From the NCBI GenBank assembly GCA_012510865.1, contig JAAZHF010000235.1:1-14784 (forward strand): a stretch of 14,784 nucleotides of DNA, in the 5' to 3' direction. Positions 8,181-14,784 of the stretch are shown one piece after another. Every line of letters starts with the position of its first letter. The first letter of the stretch is position 1. Source of the stretch: Gammaproteobacteria bacterium. GTDB lineage: Bacteria > Pseudomonadota > Gammaproteobacteria > Xanthomonadales > Xanthomonadaceae. The notes beneath the pieces are model-generated. The model had not been told where the DNA came from, did not search any database, and saw nothing but the letters and a program-made list of their open reading frames with translations. The translations under genes were made by a program, and so were the position numbers.

Positions 8181-8203
8181 CCCGGGCCCCCCTCAGGCCC
8201 GGG
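8181..8203 (-). promoter_or_regulatory. Perfect 8-7-8 dyad against the kinase start codon, Shine-Dalgarno in loop
   Basis: CCCGGGCC (8181-8188) and GGCCCGGG (8196-8203) are exact inverted copies around a 7-nt centre. On the minus strand the loop reads TGAGGGG, the only good Shine-Dalgarno for the kinase gene, and the 3' arm ends directly at its ATG. As RNA it could control initiation by presenting or hiding the ribosome site. As DNA it could be an operator. TATGCT at 8211-8206 is a possible -10; if used, transcription would begin inside the dyad and favour the operator reading. The dyad is seen directly; its function is inference. Confidence 0.5.
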
Positions 8204-8220
8204 AGAGCATAGCCGCGGCG

Positions 8221-8253
8221 CGTTCACGGGGCATGAACGGCGGTCACGCCCCG
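8221..8253. other. Overlapping inverted repeats between the cnoX-like gene and the kinase gene
   Basis: CGTTCA (8221-8226) pairs with TGAACG (8234-8239) around 7 nt. CGGGGC (8227-8232) pairs with GCCCCG (8248-8253) around 15 nt, and GGCG (8239-8242) with CGCC (8247-8250) around 4 nt. The first two interlock (the loop of one pairs outside it), so they could form alternative structures or a pseudoknot. There is no T-run. In DNA this GC-rich, short dyads arise often by chance. Confidence 0.3.
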
Positions 8254-8281
8254 GCGCGGCGCGGCCGCGCGCAGGCGGGCT

Positions 8282-9166
8282 TCAGGACAGGAGCAGGGCC
8301 GACATCTGCCTGCGGTAGCGGCTCACAAGCTCGGCGTCCCCGATCACCCGGAACGCCTCGATCAGCGCCTTGCGCGCGAGGCCGTCGCCGTAGGCGCGGT
8401 CGTGCCGCAGCATGGCCATGAACTGCTCGAGCGCGGCTTCGTGGCGGCCTTCGACCATGTGCCGGGCGCCCAGGAGGTGGCGGGCGTGCAGGTCGCCGGG
8501 GTCGGCGGCGATGCGGTCCTCCAGCGCCGCGGCAGCCGGGGCGTCGCGCAGCAGCGCCGAGAAGCCGAGCGCGGCGCGGGCGCGCAGGGCGCGGTCGTCG
8601 GTGGCGAGGTTCGCAGGGAGCGCGTCCAGCAGCGAGGTGGCCTCGTCGGTGGCGCCGGTCGCGGCCAGGGCGACGGCGAGGTCGAGCTTGAGGCCGTCGT
8701 CGTCGGGTGCTTCGGCGATGGCGCGGCGCAGGCGCTCGGCCTCGGCGCGGGGATCCACCGGCTCCGGCGCCGGCACCCCGGCGTCGCCCGCGGCAGGGTC
8801 GCCGCCGGCGGCGGGGACGATGCCGTGGCCGGCGAGGAACTCCCGCAGCGCACCCTCGGGCATCGCGCCCGGGAAGCCGTCGACCGGCTGCCCGTCCTTC
8901 ACCAGGAGCACCGTGGGGATCGAGCGGATCTGGAACGCTCCGGCAAGCTGCTGCTCGCGGTCCACGTCGATCTTCGCCAGCACGAACGCGCCGTTGTACT
9001 CGCCGGCCAGCTTCTCCAGCACCGGTCCCAGCGTGCGGCAGGGCCCGCACCATTCGGCCCAGAAATCGATCAGCACCGGGACCTGCAGCGAGCGGTCGAG
9101 GACTTCGGTCTCGAAGTTCGCGGCGGTGGCATCGAAGACGTGGGGCGTTGCGGCGTCGGGGGACAT
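8282..9166 (-). CDS. Thioredoxin-TPR protein of the CnoX/YbbN (co-chaperedoxin) type
   Basis: A 294-residue cytoplasmic protein with no signal peptide. Residues 9-115 are a thioredoxin domain with DFWAEW-C40-G-P-C43 and the cis-proline I83-P84. Residues about 125-294 are helical repeats of the TPR type found at the C-terminus of E. coli YbbN/CnoX (AERLRRAIAEAPDDDGLKLD, ALRARAALGF, HARHLLGARH, ARKALIEAFRVIGD). In the family it protects proteins from aggregation and oxidation and hands clients to chaperones. The full CxxC pair suggests real disulfide chemistry, unlike the E. coli protein, which as I recall has SxxC. The start is uncertain: ATG 9166 has a weak GGA 7 nt upstream, while the in-frame ATG at 9193 adds nine residues with no ribosome site. 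The gene diverges from the DUF998-like gene and precedes the kinase gene on the same strand by about 100 bp; a shared transcript is possible. Confidence 0.88.
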   Translation of the reverse strand: MSPDAATPHVFDATAANFETEVLDRSLQVPVLIDFWAEWCGPCRTLGPVLEKLAGEYNGAFVLAKIDVDREQQLAGAFQIRSIPTVLLVKDGQPVDGFPGAMPEGALREFLAGHGIVPAAGGDPAAGDAGVPAPEPVDPRAEAERLRRAIAEAPDDDGLKLDLAVALAATGATDEATSLLDALPANLATDDRALRARAALGFSALLRDAPAAAALEDRIAADPGDLHARHLLGARHMVEGRHEAALEQFMAMLRHDRAYGDGLARKALIEAFRVIGDAELVSRYRRQMSALLLS

Positions 9167-9207
9167 TGCGTGATCCGGTGTGCGTTGGGACATACAGATT
9201 GTGCCGC

Positions 9208-9224
9208 GCTTGCGGATTGCAAGC
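9208..9224. promoter_or_regulatory. 6-5-6 inverted repeat between divergent genes
   Basis: GCTTGC (9208-9213), GGATT, GCAAGC (9219-9224) is a perfect inverted repeat in the gap between the cnoX-like gene (minus) and the DUF998-like gene (plus). Its place between two divergent starts fits an operator, but it is short, and no convincing -35/-10 pair could be placed around it on either strand. It also lies within an upstream open extension of the plus-strand frame that I do not believe is coding. Confidence 0.3.
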
Positions 9225-9281
9225 CCGAGCGGCGACGATGCCGCGTTCCACGGAGGCGGCCGGCGCAACGGCGGGAGCGGC

Positions 9282-9884
9282 ATGGAACGACGGGAAAGGG
9301 CGCTGCGCGCGGTGGGGATCGCGGCGGGAGCCTGTTTCGCGGCGTCGCTGGCCGGCTTCGGCGCGGCGCTGGACGGCTACGCGCACGGTGCCTGGCCGGT
9401 CGCGCTGCTGGGCGCGTCGGGGGTGCCGCGCGCGGCGGCGTTCAACCTGTTCGCCTACGTCGTCCCCGGGCTGCTGGCGGCGTTCGTGGCCCTGGGCAGG
9501 CGCGCCCGCCTGGCGCCCGGGGCGGGCCTCGACGCGCGCCTGGGCTGGACGCTGGCGCTGCTGGCCGCTGTCGCGTTCGCGGCGCAGGGCCTGCTGCCGC
9601 TGGACGCCCGCGCGCCCGACGCCGGCCAAGGGCGCCTGCACGGAGTCGCCTGGGGACTGTGGGGGATCGCATCCGCCGCCGCGGCGGCCGCGCTCGCCGC
9701 GGCGGCGCTGCGCGTCCGCGCGCGGTGGGCGGCGGCCGGGCACCTGGTGGCCGCACTGTCCGTGTCCTGGCTGGCGTGGCTGGCCGCGGAGGCGCTGCCG
9801 GTCGCGTGGACACAGCGGATGGCCTTCGCCGCGTGGTTCGCGTGGCTGGCCTGCGTGGCCTGGATCCCCGGCCGGGGGGATTGA
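9282..9884 (+). CDS. Six-helix integral membrane protein, DUF998-like
   Basis: A 200-residue, very hydrophobic, Ala/Trp-rich protein of unknown function. Six likely membrane segments are at about 8-30, 52-71, 87-107, 120-143, 149-171 and 180-195, with basic loops (GRRARLAP at 72-79, RVRARW at 144-149). The length and the pattern GVPRAAAFN (47-55), then LLPLDARAP and a conserved-looking His (GRLHG, 117-121), resemble DUF998, but this is a pattern judgement. The ATG at 9282 was chosen because GGGAG (9273-9277) precedes it by 4 nt and the product then begins MERRERALR, a normal cytoplasmic lead into the first helix. The frame is open upstream to a GTG at 9180, giving an uncharacteristic polar extension. 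It is divergent from the thioredoxin gene and convergent with the diguanylate cyclase gene (8-bp gap). Confidence 0.75.
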   Translation: MERRERALRAVGIAAGACFAASLAGFGAALDGYAHGAWPVALLGASGVPRAAAFNLFAYVVPGLLAAFVALGRRARLAPGAGLDARLGWTLALLAAVAFAAQGLLPLDARAPDAGQGRLHGVAWGLWGIASAAAAAALAAAALRVRARWAAAGHLVAALSVSWLAWLAAEALPVAWTQRMAFAAWFAWLACVAWIPGRGD

Positions 9885-9892
9885 AGCCCGGC
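9871..9892. terminator. Hairpin across the DUF998-like/diguanylate cyclase convergent junction
   Basis: GCCGGG (9871-9876) pairs with CCCGGC (9887-9892) around a 10-nt loop that contains the plus-strand TGA stop; the minus-strand stop begins at 9895, directly beside the stem. A competing palindrome CCCCGGCCGGGG lies at 9866-9877. There is no T-run on either strand. It repeats the arrangement seen at the other convergent pair in this window (6110-6127), but it is weaker and could be chance in GC-rich DNA. Confidence 0.3.
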
Positions 9893-11602
9893 TCAGCCCG
9901 CGGTCGCGTGCAGCACGCGGTTGCGGCCTTCCGCCTTGGCGCGGTAGAGCGAGGCGTCGGCGACCTCGAACAGCAGTTCCGGCGTCACTCCGTCGTGGGG
10001 GAACGCGGCGACGCCGATCGAGACCGTCACCGGGCCCAGGGTCTGGCCGTTGTGCGAGATCGTGGCCTGCGACACGGCGCGGCGGATGGCTTCCGCGCGC
10101 GCGACCGCGCCGGCGGCGTCGGCCTCGGGCATGACGATGGTGAATTCCTCGCCGCCGTAGCGGCAGGCCATGTCCTCGGCCCGCACCAGCGAGGCGACGG
10201 TGCGCCCGACGTGGGCCAGCACCGCGTCCCCGGCGGTGTGTCCCATGCTGTCGTTGAAGGCCTTGAAGTGGTCGATGTCGAGCACCAGCAGCGACAGCGG
10301 CAGGCGCCTGCGCTCGCAGCGGAGCATCTCGCGGCGCAGGCTTTCCTCGAAGTAGCGGCGGTTGAAGAGGCCGGTCAGCGGGTCGCGCAGCGACTGCTGG
10401 CGCAGGGTTTCGCGCAGCCGCAGGTTGGCGATCGCCATCGCCAGCTGCTCGCCCAGCAGCTCGATGATGGCGGCGTCGTTGTCGTCCTTGCCGCCGTCGA
10501 CGGGTCCGCTGGCGTGGAGCATGCCCAGGGTCTCGCCGTGCGCGCTCAGCGGCACGCAGAGGGTCGACAGGCCGGCCATCGACGGACCGTGCTCGAGGTG
10601 CCCGCAGCGCACGTTGGCCGCGCGCTGGTTGTGGTGCGGCTGGCCGCGGCGCAGCGCCCAGCAGTCGTCGGGCGGGAAGGCGTCGCTGCTGGCGATGGCG
10701 GGCTGGCCGAAGCTCGCCCGGCTTTCCAGGAAGTCGCGCGAGGCCCGCGACAGGTAGCACTGCCCGCCGAGGTGGGGCAGCAGGCGCTCGAAGGTGCGGG
10801 ACGTGAGCTCCATGGCCTCGTCCATGTTCTGGGCGCTCTGCAGCATCCCCGTGTATTCGCTCAGCGCCCAGCGCTGGGCCGACAGGCGCTCGGTCAAGGC
10901 CTGCGAGTGCTGCAGGCTCTCCAGCGCGTCGCGCGCTTCGCGCTCCAGCCGGCGGTTGCGGGTGTTCTCGCGCGACAGGCTGACCAGCAGGGTCCAGAAC
11001 GTGGCCAGCGAGACCGCCAGGCTGAGCAGGACGAAGGCCAGCAGCAGCGCCGCGTTGCGCTCGTTGGTGGCGCGGCGCCCGGCCAGCAGGCGCAGTTCCT
11101 CGGCGCGCATCGCGGCGCTGGTGCCGTTGATGTCGTGCATCCGCTCGATCAGCTCCTCGACGCGCATGGCCTTGATGGCCGCGGCCGGGCCCTCCTGGTC
11201 CTGGATGTCCACGAGCTCCCGCATGCGCGCCAGCTGGGCCGCGGACTGTTCGAGCAGCGCGGCCGCGCGCGCGTTCTGGGCCGGATTGTCGTGCGTGACC
11301 CCGACCAGGTCCTGCGCCGCGGCCAGCGCCAGCGGGGCCAGGCGCTCGAACTCGCCGCGCAGCGAAGGGTGCGAGGTCAGGCGATAGCCGCGCGAGGCGG
11401 CCTGGGTCGAGGCCAGCAGCGACTGGCTGGCTTCGAGGTGGCGCATGACCTGTTGGCTGTGTTCGACCCAGCGGTTGCTCTCGGCCAGCAGCCGCACCCC
11501 GAAGACGGTGGCGGCCGCGACCGCGACCAGCAGCAAGATCGCCAGGATCGACGCGGCCTTGCGATAGGGCCGGAGGCGTGATGGCGGTGACATGGGCACC
11601 AT
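9893..11602 (-). CDS. Membrane diguanylate cyclase, CHASE3-GAF-GGDEF
   Basis: A 569-residue inner-membrane enzyme predicted to make c-di-GMP from two GTP. Helix 1 (about 17-38) and helix 2 (about 184-208) flank a periplasmic CHASE3 sensor with the typical [14 protein letters not shown] lead. A coiled-coil linker and a GAF domain (about 245-395; [23 protein letters not shown]) follow. The C-terminal GGDEF domain starts at [15 protein letters not shown] and shows [18 protein letters not shown] and the active site G483-G-E-E-F487. An inhibitory I-site R474-A-E-D477 lies five residues upstream, so product inhibition is expected. There is no EAL domain. Two starts compete. ATG 11602 has GGAG 10 nt upstream. 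ATG 11593 lies 7 nt after TAGAAT (11606-11601), an arrangement that would fit a leaderless mRNA. The gene diverges from leuS, with about 90 bp between starts. Confidence 0.93.
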   Translation of the reverse strand: MVPMSPPSRLRPYRKAASILAILLLVAVAAATVFGVRLLAESNRWVEHSQQVMRHLEASQSLLASTQAASRGYRLTSHPSLRGEFERLAPLALAAAQDLVGVTHDNPAQNARAAALLEQSAAQLARMRELVDIQDQEGPAAAIKAMRVEELIERMHDINGTSAAMRAEELRLLAGRRATNERNAALLLAFVLLSLAVSLATFWTLLVSLSRENTRNRRLEREARDALESLQHSQALTERLSAQRWALSEYTGMLQSAQNMDEAMELTSRTFERLLPHLGGQCYLSRASRDFLESRASFGQPAIASSDAFPPDDCWALRRGQPHHNQRAANVRCGHLEHGPSMAGLSTLCVPLSAHGETLGMLHASGPVDGGKDDNDAAIIELLGEQLAMAIANLRLRETLRQQSLRDPLTGLFNRRYFEESLRREMLRCERRRLPLSLLVLDIDHFKAFNDSMGHTAGDAVLAHVGRTVASLVRAEDMACRYGGEEFTIVMPEADAAGAVARAEAIRRAVSQATISHNGQTLGPVTVSIGVAAFPHDGVTPELLFEVADASLYRAKAEGRNRVLHATAG

Positions 11603-11690
11603 TCTAGGACAGCTCCGGCCCGCGCCGCGTGGCGGCGGCGAGGGCCACTGCGGTAGGCTTGGCGGCCCCCTTTCCCGCGGCAACCACGAC

Positions 11691-14453
11691 GTGTCCGACT
11701 CCAGCGCAGCCCACGATCCGACCGCTTACCGACCCGCCGCCGTCGAGCGCGCGGCCCAGGGCTACTGGGACCGGACCCGTGCCTGGGAGGTCACCGAGGA
11801 GTCCGACCGGCCGAAGTACTACTGCCTGGCCATGCTGCCGTACCCGTCCGGCGCGCTGCACATGGGACACGTGCGCAACTACACCATCGGCGACGTCATC
11901 AGCCGCCACAAGCGCATGACCGGGCACAACGTGCTGCAGCCGATGGGCTGGGACGCCTTCGGCCTGCCGGCCGAGAACGCGGCCATCAGGAACCGCACCG
12001 CCCCGGCCCGATGGACCTACGCGAACATCGACCACATGCGCGGGCAGTTCCGGATGATGGGCTACGCCATCGACTGGTCGCGCGAGTTCGCCACCTGCAG
12101 CCCGGACTACTACGTCCACGAGCAGCGGATGTTCACGCGCCTGATGCGGAAGGGCCTGGCCTACCGCCGCAACGCGGTCGTCAACTGGGACCCGGTCGAC
12201 CAGACGGTGCTCGCCAACGAGCAGGTGATCGACGGCCGCGGCTGGCGCTCGGGTGCCCCGGTCGAGAAGCGCGAGATCCCCCAGTGGTTCCTGCGCATCA
12301 CCGACTATGCCCAGGAGCTGCTGGACGGACTGGACACGCTCGAGGGCTGGCCGGAACCCGTCAAGACGATGCAGCGCAACTGGATCGGGCGCAGCGAGGG
12401 CCTGGAGATCGCGTTCCGGGTCGACGGCGAGGAGGAGCCGCTGACGGTCTTCACCACGCGACCGGACACGCTGATGGGCGTGACCTTCATCAGCATCGCC
12501 GCCGAGCACCCGCTGGCACGGAAGGCGGCGCAGGAGGACATGCGGCTCGCCGCCTTCCTCAAGGAGCTCGCGAAGGGCGGGGTGTCCGAGGCCGAGCTCG
12601 AGACCCAGGACCGGCGCGGCATGGCCACCGGGCTGTGGGCGATCCATCCCCTCACCGGGGAGGACGTGCCGATCTACGTGGCCAACTTCGTGCTCATGGG
12701 CTATGGCAGCGGCGCGGTGATGGCGGTCCCGGCGCACGACCAGCGCGACTGGGAGTTCGCCAAGGTCCACGGCCTGCCGGTGCGGCCGGTGATCGTGCCC
12801 CAGGCGGTCCGCGACGCGCTGGCCGAGGTGGTCGGCGACGTGGCGCACGACGCCGACCCGTTCCAGGCGGCGCTGGCCGGTGGCAGCGTCGATGCCTACG
12901 ACACCGCGGCCGCGGTGGCCGTCGTGCGCGACTACCTCGAGGGCATCGAGCAGCGCGGGGCGCACGCCGAGCGCGGATTCCTGATCAACTCCGGCGAGTA
13001 CACCGGCATGGGCTTCGACGCTGCGTTCGAAGCCATCGCCGGGCGGCTCGAGGCCGAGGGCATCGGCCGCCGGCGCGTCAATTACCGCCTGCGCGACTGG
13101 GGCGTGAGCCGCCAGCGCTACTGGGGCTGCCCGATCCCCGTGGTCTACTGCGCCGGCTGCGGCGCGGTCCCGGTGCCCGACGAGCAGCTGCCCGTGGTCC
13201 TGCCCGAGGACGTGGAAGGCGCCTTCGCCTCCGGGAAGGTGCAGTCCCCGCTCAAGGCCGACCCCGAATGGCGGAAGACGGACTGTCCCGCCTGCGGCGG
13301 CCCCGCCGAGCGCGAGACCGACACCTTCGACACCTTCATGGAGTCGAGCTGGTACTACGCGCGCTACACCTCGCCGGGTGCGGCCGGCATGGTGGACGCC
13401 CGGGCGAAGTACTGGACGCCGGTCGACCAGTACATCGGCGGCATCGAGCACGCAATCCTGCACCTGCTGTATTTCCGCTTCTACCACAAGCTCCTGCGCG
13501 ACGAAGGCCTGGTGGACAGCGACGAGCCGGCGCTGAACCTGCTCACCCAGGGCATGGTCGTCGCCGACACGTATTACCGGGAGGACGCCCAGGGGGCGCG
13601 GGAGTGGTTCAACCCCGCCGACGTCGAAGTGGAGCGCGACGAGCGCGGCCGCGTCACCGGCGCGCACCTGGCGGCCGACGGCCAGCCGGTGAAGGTCGGC
13701 GGCACCGAGAAGATGTCGAAGTCGAAGAACAACGGCGTCGACCCCCAGGCCATGGTGGATCGCTACGGCGCCGACACCGTGCGCCTGTTCTCGATGTTCG
13801 CCTCGCCGCCGACGCTGTCGCTGGAGTGGAACGAGGCCGGCGTCGAAGGCATGTCCCGCTTCCTCCGCCGCTTCTGGCGCCTGGTGCACGAGCACGCCGC
13901 GTCGCACCCCGCGGGAGCGGGCGCGGCCGGCGGTCCGGTCGCGGCCGTGACCCCGGAGCAGAAGTCGCTCCGCCGCCACCTGCATGAAACCATCCAGAAG
14001 GTCGGCGACGACTATTCCCGGCGCCACAGCTTCAACACCGCGATCGCGGCGCTGATGGAGCTGCTCAACCACGTCGCGAAATTCAGCGATGCCAGCGAGG
14101 CCGGCCGCGCGGTGCGCCACGAGGCGCTGGAGGCCATGGTCCTGATGCTCAACCCGGTCACGCCGCATGCCTGCCATGCGCTGTGGCAGCGGCTGGGCCA
14201 CGCCGAGCAGCTGGTGGACGACGTGCCGTTCCCGGTCGCGGATCCGGGCGCCCTGGTGCGCGACGCCGTGACCCTGGCCGTGCAGGTCAACGGCCGGCTG
14301 CGCGCGACCATCGAGGTGCCGGCCGACCTGCCGCGCGAGGCGGTCGAGGCCCGGGCCCTGGCCGAGCCGACGGTGGCCCGGATGCTCGAGGGCCTGGCCG
14401 TGCGCAAGGTGATCGTGGTGCCGGGCAGGATCGTGAACGTGGTGGCCGCGTGA
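11691..14453 (+). CDS. leuS: Leucyl-tRNA synthetase (class Ia)
   Basis: A 920-residue enzyme charging tRNA-Leu. Motifs: H57-M-G-H60 (HIGH signature) after [11 protein letters not shown]1 editing domain with T255-T-R-P-D-T260 and H349-D-Q-R-D353, a zinc-binding module C487-AG-C490 with C532-PA-C535, [12 protein letters not shown], and K674-M-S-K-S678, then the anticodon-binding and C-terminal domains ending in [11 protein letters not shown]. The protein is longer than E. coli LeuS (860) and, as I recall, Xanthomonas LeuS (880). Much of the extra length is an Ala-rich stretch at residues 369-428, between the editing aspartates and [12 protein letters not shown] 11691 is chosen because it gives the normal N-terminal length before ERAAQGYWD. 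It has no good Shine-Dalgarno, and the only in-frame upstream ATG (11592) overlaps the divergent cyclase start codons. lptE follows immediately, as in most gammaproteobacteria. Confidence 0.97.
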   Translation: MSDSSAAHDPTAYRPAAVERAAQGYWDRTRAWEVTEESDRPKYYCLAMLPYPSGALHMGHVRNYTIGDVISRHKRMTGHNVLQPMGWDAFGLPAENAAIRNRTAPARWTYANIDHMRGQFRMMGYAIDWSREFATCSPDYYVHEQRMFTRLMRKGLAYRRNAVVNWDPVDQTVLANEQVIDGRGWRSGAPVEKREIPQWFLRITDYAQELLDGLDTLEGWPEPVKTMQRNWIGRSEGLEIAFRVDGEEEPLTVFTTRPDTLMGVTFISIAAEHPLARKAAQEDMRLAAFLKELAKGGVSEAELETQDRRGMATGLWAIHPLTGEDVPIYVANFVLMGYGSGAVMAVPAHDQRDWEFAKVHGLPVRPVIVPQAVRDALAEVVGDVAHDADPFQAALAGGSVDAYDTAAAVAVVRDYLEGIEQRGAHAERGFLINSGEYTGMGFDAAFEAIAGRLEAEGIGRRRVNYRLRDWGVSRQRYWGCPIPVVYCAGCGAVPVPDEQLPVVLPEDVEGAFASGKVQSPLKADPEWRKTDCPACGGPAERETDTFDTFMESSWYYARYTSPGAAGMVDARAKYWTPVDQYIGGIEHAILHLLYFRFYHKLLRDEGLVDSDEPALNLLTQGMVVADTYYREDAQGAREWFNPADVEVERDERGRVTGAHLAADGQPVKVGGTEKMSKSKNNGVDPQAMVDRYGADTVRLFSMFASPPTLSLEWNEAGVEGMSRFLRRFWRLVHEHAASHPAGAGAAGGPVAAVTPEQKSLRRHLHETIQKVGDDYSRRHSFNTAIAALMELLNHVAKFSDASEAGRAVRHEALEAMVLMLNPVTPHACHALWQRLGHAEQLVDDVPFPVADPGALVRDAVTLAVQVNGRLRATIEVPADLPREAVEARALAEPTVARMLEGLAVRKVIVVPGRIVNVVAA

Positions 14454-14503
14454 AGCCTGCGCTGCGTCTTGCCGCGGAAACACGCCTCGTCCAGACTCGG
14501 CCG

Positions 14504-14784
14504 ATGGCCAGCCGTCCGCTCCGCACCGTCGTCCCAGCGCTGCTTGCGCTGGCGCTTTCCGCCTGCGGCTTCCACCTGCGCGAGCCGCTCACGCTGCCGA
14601 CCGACGTGGCCGGCGTCCAGGTGGTGGCGCGCAACCCGTACAGCCCGCTGGCGCAGCAGCTCACCCGTTCGCTCGAGCGCGCCGGCCACCATGTCCCGGA
14701 GTCCAGGACCGAAGGCGTCGCCGTGCTGCGCATCCAGTCCGAGCGCTGGGACTCGCAGGCGATCAGCGTCGACCAGTTCGGACG
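14504..14784 (+). CDS. lptE: LPS-assembly lipoprotein LptE, N-terminal part (cut by window edge)
   Basis: The first 93 codons are visible; the gene continues past the right edge. LptE is the outer-membrane lipoprotein that plugs the LptD barrel and helps insert lipopolysaccharide. The N-terminus has a lipoprotein signal: R4 and R7, a Leu/Ala run, lipobox L18-S-A-C21, directly followed by GFHLR, the hallmark of LptE (formerly RlpB). Residues 27-92 (LTLPTDVAGVQVVA, NPYSPLAQQLTRSLERAG, AVLRI) fit the mature fold. It lies 50 bp after leuS in the conserved leuS-lptE-holA order. ATG 14504 lacks a clear ribosome site. An in-frame GTG at 14450 overlaps the leuS stop (GTGA) and would add 18 residues, which could mean translational coupling but would give an unusually long signal n-region. 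Confidence 0.9.
   Translation, partial: MASRPLRTVVPALLALALSACGFHLREPLTLPTDVAGVQVVARNPYSPLAQQLTRSLERAGHHVPESRTEGVAVLRIQSERWDSQAISVDQFG

Noticed and set aside
9198..9226. CACAAT as a -10 box for the cnoX-like gene
   Set aside because: The best -35-like TTGCAA is only 13 bp away, too close; at 17 bp the hexamer is GGGCTT, a poor match.
8402..11581. Open plus-strand frame of over 1000 codons across the cnoX-like, DUF998-like and cyclase genes
   Set aside because: It runs antisense to two well-supported genes and out of frame with a third, has low-complexity Arg/Gly/Ala composition and no motif.
11604..14483. Open minus-strand frame of about 960 codons opposite leuS
   Set aside because: leuS on the plus strand has every synthetase motif; the antisense frame is His/Arg/Val-rich with no recognisable domain and is explained by GC-rich third positions leaving few stop codons.
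1..14784. tRNA or rRNA genes, CRISPR arrays, insertion sequences, phage or integron parts
   Set aside because: None was seen: no spaced direct repeats, no transposase or integrase motifs, and no tRNA-like cloverleaf in the short intergenic gaps.

Overview
The window is very GC-rich, densely coding DNA. It most resembles a gammaproteobacterium of the Xanthomonadaceae/Lysobacteraceae group (Lysobacter, Luteimonas or a relative). The reasons are the close match of the leucyl-tRNA synthetase to remembered xanthomonad LeuS proteins, the leuS-lptE order, tandem M13 peptidases, and a kinase fused to a formylglycine-generating-enzyme (FGE)-like domain. The taxonomic call is inference; no rRNA is present.

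Layout from left to right. (1) Positions 1-4453, minus strand: the N-terminal end of an exported M13 metallopeptidase, cut by the window edge; a strong intrinsic terminator; a complete M13 lipoprotein metallopeptidase; and a KefB/KefC-type CPA2 cation/proton antiporter with a C-terminal nucleotide-binding (RCK) domain. (2) Positions 4665-6119, plus strand: a RhlE-type DEAD-box RNA helicase with a basic Arg/Gly/Gln-rich tail, convergent with (3) 6126-8180, minus strand: a membrane-spanning serine/threonine kinase with a periplasmic FGE-like domain. (4) Positions 8282-9166, minus strand: a thioredoxin-TPR protein of the CnoX/YbbN type. (5) Positions 9282-9884, plus strand: a small six-helix membrane protein resembling DUF998, convergent with (6) 9893-11602, minus strand: a CHASE3-GAF-GGDEF diguanylate cyclase. 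(7) Positions 11691 to the end, plus strand: leuS followed by the start of lptE, the beginning of the conserved leuS-lptE-holA block.

The genes do not form one pathway. Themes are envelope and stress physiology (exported peptidases, antiporter, LptE for LPS export), signalling (transmembrane kinase, c-di-GMP synthesis), and housekeeping RNA or protein work (RhlE, CnoX, LeuS). No tRNA, rRNA, CRISPR array, insertion sequence, phage gene or clear sign of recent transfer was seen. No stretch over about 210 bp lacks a gene.

The window is mostly ordinary chromosome. The points most worth a second look are a perfect 8-7-8 dyad with the Shine-Dalgarno in its loop against the kinase start codon, a hairpin overlapping both stop codons of the rhlE/kinase convergent pair, the apparently catalytically dead FGE-like domain on the kinase, the duplicated M13 peptidases with different export modes, and a roughly 40-residue expansion in the LeuS editing region. 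No convincing new multi-gene system was found.
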